This document shows positions 17,308-26,208 of a stretch of 64,000 nucleotides of DNA, one piece after another. Where the stretch lies: the NCBI RefSeq assembly GCF_018310535.1, contig NZ_CP074103.1, positions 186,001 to 250,000 of the forward strand. Direction: 5' to 3'. The notes under the pieces were generated by a model. That model was not told the DNA's origin. It was given only the letters and a program-made list of their open reading frames with translations, and did no database searches. Within the stretch, counting starts at the first letter, position 1; the number at the start of each line of letters is the position of its first letter. Made by a program: the position numbers and the translations under genes. This stretch comes from Streptomyces mirabilis (GTDB lineage: Bacteria > Actinomycetota > Actinomycetes > Streptomycetales > Streptomycetaceae).

Positions 17308-18084
17308 TCACAGCGGCAGTTGGAAGCCGGTGATGAGTGACTGCATGCTCGCGATCAGCTCGCCCCACCAGCCGGTCACCTCCATCACGCCCACGGCCAC
17401 CAGCAGCGCGCCGCCGAAGCGCATCACGCCGCGGGCGTGCCGCCGCGCGAACGCGAAGCGCCGGACGGCCCCGTCGAAGGAGAACGCCGCGACCAGGAAC
17501 GGCACGCCCAGGCCGAGGCTGTAGGTGAATGACAGCAGGGCTCCGCGGCCGGCGCTCGCACTGTCGGTGGCGAGCGTCAGGACGGCGGCGAGCGTGGGGC
17601 CGATGCACGGCGTCCAGCCGATCGCGAACAGCGCCCCCAGTACGGGCGCACCCAGGAGCCCGGCGCGCGGGCGGTACTTCAGCCGCCAGCTGAGCCCGGA
17701 CAGCGGCAGCCGCTCCAGCACCCCGGCGAAGAGCAGCCCGAGGACGATGGTGAAGGCGCCGAGCACGACGGTCAGTGTGCGCTGGTGCACCAGCAGCGTG
17801 GCACCGGCGCCCCCGAACAGGGCTCCGTAGCTGGTGAACACCACTGCGAACCCGGTGACGAACAGCAGCCCGCCGACCGTGACCCGCCAGCGCGAGCCCC
17901 GCCCGTCGGCCGGGCCGGAGGCGTTCGCGCCGGTCATCCCGGCCACGTAGGACAGGTAGCCGGGCACCAGTGGCAGGCAGCAGGGGGAGAAGAAGGAAAG
18001 GGCTCCGGCGGCGAGCGCCAGCAGCAGGGCGAGCAGCAGCGGCCCGGCCGCCACCGTCTGGCCGACTCCGGCAGCGAGGCTCAT
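17308..18084 (-). CDS. ccdA: CcdA-type thiol:disulfide transporter (DsbD membrane domain)
   Basis: About 258 residues from ATG 18084, six membrane segments. Conserved cysteines appear in SFFSPCCLPLVPGYLSY and GWTPCIGPTLAAV, the two half-sites of CcdA. These proteins carry reducing equivalents across the membrane to thioredoxin-like partners. The start overlaps the tlpA stop (ATGA), so the pair is coupled. The first motif has CC where relatives usually have CV. With TlpA and the downstream ResB-CcsB this completes a system II cytochrome c set, although split by other genes. Confidence 0.92.
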   Translation of the reverse strand: MSLAAGVGQTVAAGPLLLALLLALAAGALSFFSPCCLPLVPGYLSYVAGMTGANASGPADGRGSRWRVTVGGLLFVTGFAVVFTSYGALFGGAGATLLVHQRTLTVVLGAFTIVLGLLFAGVLERLPLSGLSWRLKYRPRAGLLGAPVLGALFAIGWTPCIGPTLAAVLTLATDSASAGRGALLSFTYSLGLGVPFLVAAFSFDGAVRRFAFARRHARGVMRFGGALLVAVGVMEVTGWWGELIASMQSLITGFQLPL

Positions 18085-18755
18085 GCGGTTGCTCCCGTGC
18101 CCGGCTTCTCGGCGGCCAGCTCCCTGACCACGGTGTTGAGGGTCTCGTAGGACGTGGGGCCGATGATCCGGGCCGCGATGCGTCCGGACCGGTCGATGAG
18201 GACGGTGCTGGGCACCGCCGAAACCGGGACGCGGCCGTTGAAGCGCAGCACCAGCTGGCCGTCGGGGTCGCGGAAGCTGGGATAGGTGATCTTGTAGTTC
18301 CGCTCGAAGGCCTGGGCCGCCGCGTCGTTGTCCCGGGTGTCGAAGCCCACGAACCGCACGCCGAGCTTCCGTGTCGCGTCGGCGACCTTCGCCAGGGTGG
18401 GTGCCTCGGCGCGGCACGGTGCGCACCACGAACCCCACACGTTGATCACGACGACGTCGCCGCGCCAGGCGGCCAGGTCGAGCGTTCCGCCGCCGACCAG
18501 CTTGCCGCTGATGCGTGGCCCGGCGGGCCGCTTGCCGGCGGGGTACTGGGCGAAGGCGGACTGGCCCCGGTTGGAGGAGGCGGCCGAGGAGCCCGACGCC
18601 TTCGACGCGCCGCTGGATCCGCAGGCCGCGAGGGCCAGGCCCGCGGCGGCGGCGAGGGCCGCGGCGCGCCAGGTGCGTGGACATCGTGCGGGTTGGCGGG
18701 TGTTCCGCGTCGTCGGGGCGGAACGCCGTCCGGCGCATGGCGGTGGCGCTGCCAT
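18081..18755 (-). CDS. TlpA/ResA-like thioredoxin lipoprotein
   Basis: 224 residues from ATG 18755 (GGAGCACCGCC upstream). Lipobox LALAACGSSG after an unusually long Arg-rich N-terminus, then a thioredoxin fold with the active site WCAPC in INVWGSWCAPCRAEAPTL and the cis-Pro segment AVPSTVLID. It probably receives electrons from CcdA and reduces apocytochrome c or other extracytoplasmic cysteines. A perfect CTAAG-CAG-CTTAG repeat lies 49 bases upstream. Confidence 0.92.
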   Translation of the reverse strand: MAAPPPCAGRRSAPTTRNTRQPARCPRTWRAAALAAAAGLALAACGSSGASKASGSSAASSNRGQSAFAQYPAGKRPAGPRISGKLVGGGTLDLAAWRGDVVVINVWGSWCAPCRAEAPTLAKVADATRKLGVRFVGFDTRDNDAAAQAFERNYKITYPSFRDPDGQLVLRFNGRVPVSAVPSTVLIDRSGRIAARIIGPTSYETLNTVVRELAAEKPGTGATA

Positions 18756-18803
18756 GGCGGTGCTCCTTCGCTTTCCGTTGGGAGGAGTGAACCAATTAGG
18801 TCA

Positions 18804-18816
18804 CTAAGCAGCTTAG
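18804..18816. promoter_or_regulatory. Operator-like repeat, site 5 (upstream of tlpA-ccdA)
   Basis: CTAAG-CAG-CTTAG, a perfect 5-3-5 inverted repeat 49 bases from the tlpA start. An ATTAGG sequence 10 bases to the left may add a further half-site. Confidence 0.65.
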
Positions 18817-19010
18817 AGGTCGGTGCATGCGCCGGCCTGCCGGGGGTGCCGAGGCGGCGAGGGGGCGGGCATGCCGTCCGGACGCGCCCGGGTCAGGTTC
18901 GGCCGTCGGCTCGCTGGTGGTGTGGCCCTGGCCGGAACTACCTTTCGTGCCGGTAGTCGCGCACGCGCCGATCGCAACAGACATGCAGAATGGTCGAATT
19001 GCGGAATCTG

Positions 19011-19023
19011 CTACGCAACTTAG
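19011..19023. promoter_or_regulatory. Operator-like repeat, site 6
   Basis: CTACG-CAA-CTTAG followed by TG; same left-half variant as the site before the M23 gene. It lies midway in the divergent region and could serve either side. Confidence 0.55.
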
Positions 19024-19109
19024 TGTCAGCATGCTGTTGCAGCGGGTGAGTTGCGCGTAAAGAATGTGCCCCGGGGCGGAGATTTTTCCAAGAGGGATTT
19101 GAACTATCT

Positions 19110-19122
19110 CTAAGAAACTTAG
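19110..19122. promoter_or_regulatory. Operator-like repeat, site 7 (upstream of NlpC/P60 gene)
   Basis: CTAAG-AAA-CTTAG followed by TA, a perfect 5-3-5 inverted repeat. It starts 6 bases after a possible -35 sequence TTGAAC (19099-19104), so a bound protein would cover the promoter. Confidence 0.65.
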
Positions 19123-19234
19123 TAGCGTCTGGCCTCGAACCTCTGCTCGGTGATCACTCATGGGGAGTGACGGTGGAGGGGCACCGCCCGTCGGCTCATC
19201 GGCAGGCGGCTGGAGGAAGAAGGAGCTCGCCTTC

Positions 19235-20266
19235 GTGGCGTCCCACCGTCGACCCAAGCAGCCGAGCCGCACCCGCGTGACCGTGCTCACCACCGCCGCG
19301 GCCGCCGCCGTGGCCCTGAGCGCGAACGCCGCCAACGCCGCGCCGAGCGAGAGCAAGGACCAGGTCAAGTCCAAGGTCGACAAGCTCTACGAAGAGGCCG
19401 AGAAGGCCACCGAAGAGTATGACGGGGCCAAGGAGAAGCAGAAGGAGCTGGAGAAGGAGATCTCCGGCCTTCAGGACAAGGTCGCGCGCGGCCAGGACGA
19501 GCTCAACAAGCTCCGCGACGGCCTCGGTTCGATGGCCAGCGCCCAGTACCGCACCGGTGGCATCGACCCCTCCGTACAGCTCTTCCTCTCGTCCAACCCC
19601 GACGACTACCTCGACAAGGCGTCCACGCTCGACCAGCTGAGCTCCCAGCAGGTCGAGCAGCTGAAGAAGGTCCAGGAGAAGCAGCGTGCGCTCGCCCAGC
19701 AGCGCAAGGACGCCTCCGACAAGCTCAAGGACCTCGCCGCCACCCGCACGGAGCTGGGCAAGAAGAAGAAAGAGGTCCAGGCCAAGCTCGGCCAGGCGCA
19801 GAAGCTCCTCAACACCCTGACCGCCCAGGACAAGGCAGCGCTCGCCGCCAAGGAGGAACGGGCCAGTCGCGCCAGCGCGCGCAGCGCCCTCGGCGATGCG
19901 AAGCCGGCCTCCGGCCGGGCCGGTGCCGCATTCCAGGCCGCGCAGACCAAGATAGGTACGCCGTACGTGTACGGCGCCTCCGGCCCCAGCTCTTACGACT
20001 GCTCGGGCCTCACCTCGTGGGCGTACGCGCAGGCCGGTGTCTCCATACCGCGCACCTCGCAGGAGCAGGCCAACATCGGTACGCGCATCTACTCACAGAG
20101 CGATCTGCAGGTCGGCGACCTGGTGTTCTTCTTCGGTGATCTGCATCATGTCGGCCTCTATGCCGGCAACGGGCAGATCCTGCACGCCCCCCGCACCGGC
20201 ACGGTCGTCCGGTACGAGTCGATGAGCACCATCGGCGGCCCCTTCGAGTTTGGCGTCCGGGTTTGA
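19235..20266 (+). CDS. Secreted NlpC/P60 (C40) peptidoglycan endopeptidase with coiled-coil N-terminus
   Basis: 343 residues from GTG 19235 (AAGGAGCTCGC upstream). A signal peptide (VTVLTTAAAAAVALSANAANA), long coiled coils rich in Lys/Glu/Gln (about residues 35-215), and a C-terminal NlpC/P60 domain with catalytic Cys in YDCSGLTSWAY, His in GDLHHVGLYAG and the ILHAPRTGTVV segment. This is the RipA/CwlO-like layout, cutting peptidoglycan stem peptides. Two CTTAG boxes lie upstream. It is followed directly by transposase debris. Confidence 0.93.
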   Translation: MASHRRPKQPSRTRVTVLTTAAAAAVALSANAANAAPSESKDQVKSKVDKLYEEAEKATEEYDGAKEKQKELEKEISGLQDKVARGQDELNKLRDGLGSMASAQYRTGGIDPSVQLFLSSNPDDYLDKASTLDQLSSQQVEQLKKVQEKQRALAQQRKDASDKLKDLAATRTELGKKKKEVQAKLGQAQKLLNTLTAQDKAALAAKEERASRASARSALGDAKPASGRAGAAFQAAQTKIGTPYVYGASGPSSYDCSGLTSWAYAQAGVSIPRTSQEQANIGTRIYSQSDLQVGDLVFFFGDLHHVGLYAGNGQILHAPRTGTVVRYESMSTIGGPFEFGVRV

Positions 20267-20273
20267 TTGAGGC

Positions 20274-20826
20274 CTACTTGTAGGGCCCCACTGGATCTGT
20301 TGGATTGCCAGAACTGCTGTCGATTGCTGCGGAGAAACGCTCCCTGCGGGGCTCCTCCTGGGACTGGGTCGGCGGCATCCGCCTCAATGGCGTCGGCCAT
20401 GCCGTCGTGCTCCTGCGTACCTGGGAGCTGCCGACCTCGATCCCCAACGGCCGGGCGGCCGCAGCCAACGTGTCCAGCGTCCACTCCGACGGCCCCGACT
20501 CTTCGGCCGCCCACAGGTCTCCGCTGAGCCGCACCTCCGGCCTCTCGGGCGGCCCTTCTTGACCAGGCCGATGATCCGGGACTGGTCGGCCTCGGTGATC
20601 CGCCGCCTGCGGCCCTGCCCGCCCAGGTCCTGCAGCCCGTCCGGCCCGGCGTGATGGAAGCGCTTCAACCAGCGCCGCGCCGTCTTCTGACTGCACCTCA
20701 GCTCGTCCGCGATGGCCGACACCCCGCAACCCACCCCAGCTCGATCATCCGGGCCTGCATCACCACATCTCGTGGCGCGTTGCGAGCCCGCGCCAGCCGG
20801 CCGCTCGGGTACCTCTCGATCAGCAT
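20274..20826 (-). pseudogene. Degenerate IS630-type transposase, N-terminal half
   Basis: The minus strand from ATG 20826 encodes a helix-turn-helix region, VSAIADELRCSQKTARRWLK, then GLQDLGGQGRRRRITEAD, typical of the N-terminal half of IS630-family transposases. The continuation (RPEVRLSGDLWAAEESGPSE, ARPLGIEVGSSQVRR) is in a different frame after about 20560, so there is at least one frameshift, and the DDE catalytic half is missing. It separates the NlpC/P60 gene from resB. Confidence 0.75.
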
Positions 20827-20906
20827 CACACCGCGTGCGCCGGGGGCTGGTTCCGTCCCGGGGGGGCGCGCGCGAGGCGAGCCGGACGCTGTGCCAGACT
20901 CGGCGC

Positions 20907-22631
20907 GTGGCTGCTAAAGACATTCGTAGTACCCCCGGGTCCGCCACGCGCCAGGAAGTCCGCGACACCGACCTGGGTACCGCGCCCGACGAGCTGGAAC
21001 TGGCCAGCAAGCCGGCCGAACCCGACACGCTCCTCGGCGGGCCGCGGCTCGGTCCGGTCGGCTGGCTGCGCTGGCTGTGGCGGACGCTGACCTCCATGCG
21101 GACGGCTCTCCTGCTGCTGCTCCTGCTCGCCCTCGCGGCCGTGCCCGGGTCCCTGGTGCCCCAGGAGGGGCGGCAGCCCGCGCAGGCCGCCGACTTCCGC
21201 CGACGCAACCCGGGTCTGTCCTCGCTGCTGGACAAGCTCGGCTTCTTCGACGTCTTCGCCTCGCCCTGGTTCGCCGCCGTCTACCTGCTGCTGTTCATCT
21301 CGCTGGCCGGGTGCATCGTGCCGCGCTGCTGGCACTACGTACGGGCCGTGCGGGCCCGCCCGCCCGCCGCGCCCCGCGTCCTGGCCAGGATGCCGCAGCA
21401 TGTGCGCTGGATCGCCCGCGACACCGATCCGGGTGAGGCGCTGCTCACCGCCGTCGACGTCCTGCGTCGCCGTCGCTTCCGGGTCACCACCGAGTGGGGC
21501 GAGGACGGCTGGGTCGCCGCAGAGAAGGGCTACCTGCGGGAGGCCGGAAACCTGCTCTTCCACCTCGCGCTCTTCGGAATGCTGATCGCCCTGGCCATGG
21601 GCAGCCTGTTCGGCACCACCGGCCAGAAGCTCGTCCTGGAGGGCGACGGCTTCACCAACACCCGCACGCAGTACGACGACTTCAGCCCGGGCACGCTGGC
21701 CGACGGCGACCACCTCGAACCCTTCGGATTCCGGCTCAAGGGCTTCTCCGCCACCTACCAGCGCACCGGCCCCCAACGCGGCACCGCCAGCTCCTTCGTC
21801 GCCCGCCTCAGCTACACCAAGGGCGACGGCGGCACCCCGCGGGACGCCCGGGTGGAGGTCAACAAGCCACTCGACGTGAACGGCACCAAGGTCTTCCTCG
21901 TGGGCCACGGGTACGCGCCGGTCGTCACCGTCCGCGACGGCAAGGGCAACGTGGCCTGGAAGGGCCCGGTTCCCTTCCTCCCCCAGGACGGCAACCTGCG
22001 CTCGGTCGGCGTGGTCAAGGCCCCGGACGCGGTGGACACCAAGGGCAGGCCCGACCAGCTCGGCTTCTCCGGTTTCTTCCTGCCGACGGTGCTCCTCACC
22101 AAGAACGGCGGATGGCTGTCCACCTTCCCCGCCCCCGACCGGCCGGTCCTCGTCCTGACCGCCTACCACGGCGACCTCGGGCTGAACAGCGGGATCCCGC
22201 AGAACGTGTACCAGCTCAATAGCAAGCGGGCGACCCAGTTCAAGGACAGTGACGGCACTCCGTACGCCCGCGCACTGCGCCCCGGCGACCGGATGAAGCT
22301 GCCGAACGGGACGGGCTCGCTCAGTTTCGACGGCATCCAGCAGTGGGCGAGCTTTCAGATCGCCCGCAATCCCAGCAACGGCACGGCGCTGTGGAGCGCG
22401 GTCGTCATGGGCGCCGGGCTGATGGCCTCGCTCTTCGTGCGTCGCCGCCGCATCTGGGTCCGGGTCCGCCCGCACGCCGGCGCCGGCGCCGAGGTCGAGG
22501 TGGCCGGACTGGAGCGCGGCTCCTCCGACCGCCTCGCCGAGGAGGTCGAGGAGATCGCCGCCGAACTGGCGGAGCGACTCCTCGAAACACCCCAGGACAC
22601 ATCCGACTCCCGCCCCGAGGAACGACTGTGA
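20907..22631 (+). CDS. resB: ResB-like cytochrome c biogenesis protein (system II)
   Basis: 574 residues from GTG 20907. Membrane segments at about residues 65-85, 115-140, 205-225 and a C-terminal one near 515, with a large extracytoplasmic domain between the last two, as in ResB/Ccs1. ResB with CcsB attaches heme to apocytochrome c outside the membrane. No ribosome site is visible; CAGACT six bases before the GTG could be a -10 of a leaderless transcript. The start region contains CTAAA-GAC-ATTCG (20914-20926), a weak match to the local operator. It overlaps ccsB by four bases. Confidence 0.9.
   Translation: MAAKDIRSTPGSATRQEVRDTDLGTAPDELELASKPAEPDTLLGGPRLGPVGWLRWLWRTLTSMRTALLLLLLLALAAVPGSLVPQEGRQPAQAADFRRRNPGLSSLLDKLGFFDVFASPWFAAVYLLLFISLAGCIVPRCWHYVRAVRARPPAAPRVLARMPQHVRWIARDTDPGEALLTAVDVLRRRRFRVTTEWGEDGWVAAEKGYLREAGNLLFHLALFGMLIALAMGSLFGTTGQKLVLEGDGFTNTRTQYDDFSPGTLADGDHLEPFGFRLKGFSATYQRTGPQRGTASSFVARLSYTKGDGGTPRDARVEVNKPLDVNGTKVFLVGHGYAPVVTVRDGKGNVAWKGPVPFLPQDGNLRSVGVVKAPDAVDTKGRPDQLGFSGFFLPTVLLTKNGGWLSTFPAPDRPVLVLTAYHGDLGLNSGIPQNVYQLNSKRATQFKDSDGTPYARALRPGDRMKLPNGTGSLSFDGIQQWASFQIARNPSNGTALWSAVVMGAGLMASLFVRRRRIWVRVRPHAGAGAEVEVAGLERGSSDRLAEEVEEIAAELAERLLETPQDTSDSRPEERL
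20914..20926. promoter_or_regulatory. Weak operator-like repeat, site 8 (at the resB start)
   Basis: CTAAA-GAC-ATTCG followed by TA; left half 4 of 5, right half identical to that of the lgt site. It lies inside the first codons of resB, which is compatible with a leaderless promoter but also with chance. Confidence 0.25.
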
Positions 22632-23704
22632 ACACCAACCCTCTCGCGGACCAGACCCTGGCCCAGCTGTCCAGCTGGCTCATGGACTCGGCGATCGCCG
22701 TCTACCTGCTGGCGTTTCTGGCCGCGTGTGCCGAGTGGACCTTCGGCAGCACGGGCAAGATCGCCCGCGCGTCGGCGGCGGTCGCAGCCAGGCCCGCCCC
22801 GGCGGGCGAGGAGCCGTCCACGCCCACCGGAGCCGCCGCATCGGGCGGCACCGCCGTGCTCGCGCCCGCCGCCACAAGGACCCGGCGGCAGGCACCGCCC
22901 GACGGCCCCGGCGTGGCGGGGGACAGCCCGCGCGCGGACATGCTCGGCCGGATCTCCGTCGCCCTCACCGTGCTGGCGTTCGGGCTGCACCTCGGCTCGG
23001 TCGTGACCCGGGGCCTGGCCGTGGCGCGCCCGCCGTGGGGCAACATGTACGAGTTCTCCACCGCCTTCGCCCTCATGGCCACCGGCGCCTACCTGTCCGT
23101 GCTCGCCACCCGCAAAAACGTCCGCTGGCTGGCCGTCCCCGTCCTGTTCTCCGTCCTGCTGACGCTGGGCCTCGCGGTGACGGTCCTGTACGTCGACGAC
23201 GCCCAGCTCGTGCCCGCGCTGCACTCGTACTGGCTGTGGATCCACGTCTCCGCCGCGATCGTCTCCGGCGGGGTCTTCCACACCGGGGCCGTCGTCACCC
23301 TGCTCTTCCTCGGCCGCGACCGGTGGGAGGCGGCCGTCGCAGCGGGCCGGGACGGCGGGCGGCTGGCGACCATCTGGAGCCGTCTGCCCTCCGCCGCCTC
23401 CCTGGACAAGCTCTCGTACCGGCTCAACGTCCTGGTCTTCCCGCTGTGGACCTTCGCCGTCATCGCGGGCGCCGTGTGGGCCGAGGCCGCATGGGGCCGC
23501 TACTGGGGCTGGGACCCCAAGGAGACCTGGGCCTTCATCACCTGGGTCGCCTACGCCGCCTATCTGCACGCCCGCGCCACGGCGGGCTGGAAGGGGCGCC
23601 GTGCCGCGTACCTCGGCCTCGTCGCCTTCGCCGCGTTCGTCTTCAACTACTACGGCGTGAACATCTTCATCACTGGATTGCACTCGTATGCTGGAGTCAA
23701 GTAG
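22628..23704 (+). CDS. ccsB: CcsB/CcsA-type heme handling protein for cytochrome c maturation
   Basis: 358 residues from GTG 22628, overlapping the resB stop (GTGA). Eight or so membrane segments, a variable Ala/Pro-rich cytoplasmic insert at residues 50-100, and the heme-binding tryptophan-rich motif WGRYWGWDPKETWAFITW near residue 295 with flanking conserved histidines (HSYWLWIHVS, LHARATAGW). It transports heme and, with ResB, forms the holocytochrome c synthase. The gene is intact. Confidence 0.94.
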   Translation: MNTNPLADQTLAQLSSWLMDSAIAVYLLAFLAACAEWTFGSTGKIARASAAVAARPAPAGEEPSTPTGAAASGGTAVLAPAATRTRRQAPPDGPGVAGDSPRADMLGRISVALTVLAFGLHLGSVVTRGLAVARPPWGNMYEFSTAFALMATGAYLSVLATRKNVRWLAVPVLFSVLLTLGLAVTVLYVDDAQLVPALHSYWLWIHVSAAIVSGGVFHTGAVVTLLFLGRDRWEAAVAAGRDGGRLATIWSRLPSAASLDKLSYRLNVLVFPLWTFAVIAGAVWAEAAWGRYWGWDPKETWAFITWVAYAAYLHARATAGWKGRRAAYLGLVAFAAFVFNYYGVNIFITGLHSYAGVK

Positions 23705-23710
23705 ACGCGG

Positions 23711-23725
23711 TACCCCTCGGGGGTA
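23711..23725. promoter_or_regulatory. CsoR-type copper operator
   Basis: TACCCC-TCG-GGGGTA is a perfect 6-3-6 palindrome and fits TACCC-N5-GGGTA, the pattern known for copper-sensing CsoR repressors. It lies 28 bases upstream of the DUF6153-like gene and just after ccsB. No csoR gene is present in the window. Confidence 0.75.
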
Positions 23726-23752
23726 TAGTGGCTGTCCCGGCAGGCGAAGCAG

Positions 23753-24211
23753 ATGCGGAAGGCCATGACGACAGCCACGAACCGGCGGACCGTAGTCCAC
23801 GGCAGCGCAGCGCGCTGGACGTGGGCCGCCGTCGTGGCGCTGGTTGCCGCCCTCGCCGTACTCGTCCACCACGACACGAGCGCCACGGCCGTGCGCGCCC
23901 CTGTCATGAGTGCGATGCCCGGCATGGACCACACGTCCGCGGCGATGACACCGACGGCGGCGTCGGCAGGACACGGCACGGCACTCGGGGCCGAGGATCC
24001 GGCCACGGGTGGCGACGCTGCATGCTCGGGTCCCGCCATGCAGCACTGCTCAAGCGGCGACCCGGGCACGACCCAGCTCGCGCCGCCGCCCGCCACGCCT
24101 CACGTCGACAGGGGCGACACGTCGTACGGGGTGCTCGCGGGACATGATCTTCCCGGCGTGCCGAACCGCGCGCCGCCCGACCTCTCCGTCCTCTCCCGTC
24201 TGTTGATCTAG
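23753..24211 (+). CDS. DUF6153-like small membrane-anchored protein
   Basis: 152 residues with one membrane segment (WTWAAVVALVAALAVLVHH) and an extracytoplasmic part rich in Met and His (SAMPGMDHTSAAM) plus two cysteines in DAACSGPAMQHCSSG. The pattern fits DUF6153 proteins, often found near actinobacterial copper genes. The start at 23753 has a weak GCGAAG site; ATG 23765 is an alternative. With the CsoR box in front and a multicopper oxidase behind, a copper-binding role is likely but inferred. Confidence 0.8.
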   Translation: MRKAMTTATNRRTVVHGSAARWTWAAVVALVAALAVLVHHDTSATAVRAPVMSAMPGMDHTSAAMTPTAASAGHGTALGAEDPATGGDAACSGPAMQHCSSGDPGTTQLAPPPATPHVDRGDTSYGVLAGHDLPGVPNRAPPDLSVLSRLLI

Positions 24212-24313
24212 GCCGCCCCCTGCTGGCTGCCGCCGTGCCTCCCCACGGACACGCGAGCGCAGCCGTCCGCAAGCGCCCCCGATCAACGGCATATCGAGAA
24301 GAGGACTTCCACC

Positions 24314-25954
24314 ATGAACAGCATCAACCGCCGCTCGGTCCTGCTGGCCGGACTCGGCGTTGCGGGCGCCGGCGCGCTCGCCGCCTGCAGTGGCTCCGGC
24401 AGCTCCAGCGGTTCGCCCGCCCTGGTCAGCCCCAACGGCGCGGCCGTCGCCGCTGCCGAGAAGAAGCGCACCAGTACGGGAACGGTGCGCACCGTGAACC
24501 TGACCGCCGCGCGCGCCATGCTCGACCTCGGCGCCGGCCTCATGGCCAACAGCTGGGCCTTCAGCGGCCAGACGCCGGGCAAGGAACTGCGGCTGTCCGT
24601 CGGCGACACCCTCGCCGCCGAACTGTCCAACCAGCTGCCGGACAAGACCACCACCTCCATCCACTGGCACGGAATCGCCCTGCGCAGCGACATGGACGGC
24701 GTCCCGCCCGCCACCCAGACCTCCGTGCGGGCCGGCAGCAACTTCACCTACCGCTTCATCACCGACGCCCCCGGCACCTACTTCTTCCACCCCCACGTCG
24801 GTGTCCAGCTCGACCGCGGCCTGTACGCCCCGCTGATCGTCGAGGACCCCAAGGAACCGCTGTCGTACGACGACGAGTGGGTCGTCGTCCTCGACGACTG
24901 GGTCGACGGCGTCACGGGCACCCCCGACGAGGTCTACGCCGAACTCAAGCAGGGCATGGGGGGCATGGACATGGGGGGCATGGACATGGGCAGCTCCAGC
25001 CCCAGTCCCAGCAGCTCCTCCAGTGACATGGGGGACATGGGCGGGATGGACATGAGCAACATGAGTATGAAGAGCGGGAGTTCGGCCTCGCCGTCCGCCT
25101 CCGGCGGCATGTCGATGAAGTTCATGCTCACAGATTCCAAAAGCAAGCTGCTCGGCGGCGACGCCGGTGACGTGAAGTACCCCTACCACTTGGTCAACGG
25201 ACGGGTGCCGACGGACCCGGCCGTCTACACCAGCAAGGCGGGCAAGCGCATCCGCCTGCGCATCATCAACGCCGGCGGCGACACCGCGTACCGGGTGGCG
25301 CTCGGCGGCCACAACCTGACCATCACCCACACCGACGGCTTCCCGGTCCAGCACCAGCAGGTCGACGCCCTGCTGGTCGGCATGGGCGAGCGGTACGACG
25401 TCCTGGTCACCCTCGCGGACGGTGTCTTCCCGCTGGTGGCGGTCGCCGAGGGCAAGAACGCGAGCGGCATGGCGCTCGTCCGCACGGGTTCGGGAAGCAC
25501 GCCGAAGCCGACCGTATGGCCGAAGGAACTGGACGGCATGATCATGACCGCCTCCCAGCTGAAGGCGGCGGACGACGTCCGCCTGGAGTCGAGGAAGACC
25601 GACCGGGTGCACCGCATCGAGCTGACCGGCGGCATGGACAAGTACAACTGGGGCATCAACGGCAAGCAGTTCGACATGAACAACCCCACCGCGAACCCCA
25701 TCCTCGTCGAGCAGGGCCAGCGGGTCCGCCTCGACTTCGTCAACAAGACCACCATGTGGCACCCGATGCACCTGCACGGCCACACCTACCAGCTCGGCAG
25801 CACCGGCCCGCGCAAGGACACCACCATCGTGCTGCCGAAGAAGACCGTGTCCGTCTTCTTCGACGCCGACAACCCCGGACAGTGGATGATGCACTGCCAC
25901 AACGCCTATCACGGTGAGGCGGGGATGATGGCGCTGGTGGCCTACCAGGCCTGA
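24314..25954 (+). CDS. Multicopper oxidase, Tat-type lipoprotein
   Basis: 546 residues. The start NRRSVLLAGLGVAGAGALAAC combines a twin-arginine-like motif with a lipobox. Three cupredoxin domains carry all copper motifs: HWHG near 117, HPHVG near 159, HPMHLHGH near 483 and HCHNAYH near 527 (type 1 Cys at the HCH). A Met- and Ser-rich insert (GMGGMDMGGMDMGSS and following) around residues 215-270 resembles the Met-rich Cu(I) loop of CueO. It probably oxidises Cu(I) or phenolic substrates outside the membrane. It lies 103 bases after the DUF6153-like gene under the CsoR box. Confidence 0.93.
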   Translation: MNSINRRSVLLAGLGVAGAGALAACSGSGSSSGSPALVSPNGAAVAAAEKKRTSTGTVRTVNLTAARAMLDLGAGLMANSWAFSGQTPGKELRLSVGDTLAAELSNQLPDKTTTSIHWHGIALRSDMDGVPPATQTSVRAGSNFTYRFITDAPGTYFFHPHVGVQLDRGLYAPLIVEDPKEPLSYDDEWVVVLDDWVDGVTGTPDEVYAELKQGMGGMDMGGMDMGSSSPSPSSSSSDMGDMGGMDMSNMSMKSGSSASPSASGGMSMKFMLTDSKSKLLGGDAGDVKYPYHLVNGRVPTDPAVYTSKAGKRIRLRIINAGGDTAYRVALGGHNLTITHTDGFPVQHQQVDALLVGMGERYDVLVTLADGVFPLVAVAEGKNASGMALVRTGSGSTPKPTVWPKELDGMIMTASQLKAADDVRLESRKTDRVHRIELTGGMDKYNWGINGKQFDMNNPTANPILVEQGQRVRLDFVNKTTMWHPMHLHGHTYQLGSTGPRKDTTIVLPKKTVSVFFDADNPGQWMMHCHNAYHGEAGMMALVAYQA

Positions 25955-25977
25955 CCGCCGATTCGGTCCGGGGCGAC

Positions 25978-26160
25978 TCACGACCGTCCCGGGCCGGAGG
26001 ATGGGCGGCGACCCGTCAGGCCGCGCATGGGGCCGTGCCACTGCTCCGGGCGCGGTGTCGGGCAGGTCCTCAGACCCGCACGCAACTGGAACGGCATGGA
26101 GTCGATCGGGTCGTACTTCACGTTCTGCCCGGTCCGGGGCGCGTGCAGGACCATGCCGTA
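25978..26160 (-). pseudogene. C-terminal fragment of an NlpC/P60 endopeptidase
   Basis: On the minus strand, YGMVLHAPRTGQNVKYDPID followed by MPFQL matches the end of NlpC/P60 domains (compare GQILHAPRTGTVVRYESMS in the intact gene at 19235). Upstream of residue Y the reading becomes unrelated, and downstream it runs through Pro/Arg-rich sequence to a stop at 25978. It is not an exact copy of the intact gene, so it comes from a second paralogue. It lies between the oxidase gene and the BlaR1-like gene. Confidence 0.6.
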
Positions 26161-26208
26161 ACCCGCCTCCTGGAGGCGGGGCGTGCAGCGCGTGGCTCGG
26201 CCTCGAGG

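Larger units (their letters stand above)
18756..19234. other. Divergent control region between tlpA and the NlpC/P60 gene
   Basis: About 480 bases without a convincing gene, but more AT-rich than its surroundings and carrying three copies of the CTAAG-NNN-CTTAG repeat. Short open frames cover the middle but show no recognisable product. Confidence 0.6.

Noticed and set aside
18827..19060. Short ORF in the tlpA/NlpC divergent region
   Set aside because: It covers the operator sites, has no ribosome site and no family resemblance.
20384..20826. Intact insertion sequence bounded by inverted repeats
   Set aside because: Only the N-terminal half of a transposase remains, with a frameshift, and no terminal repeats could be found.
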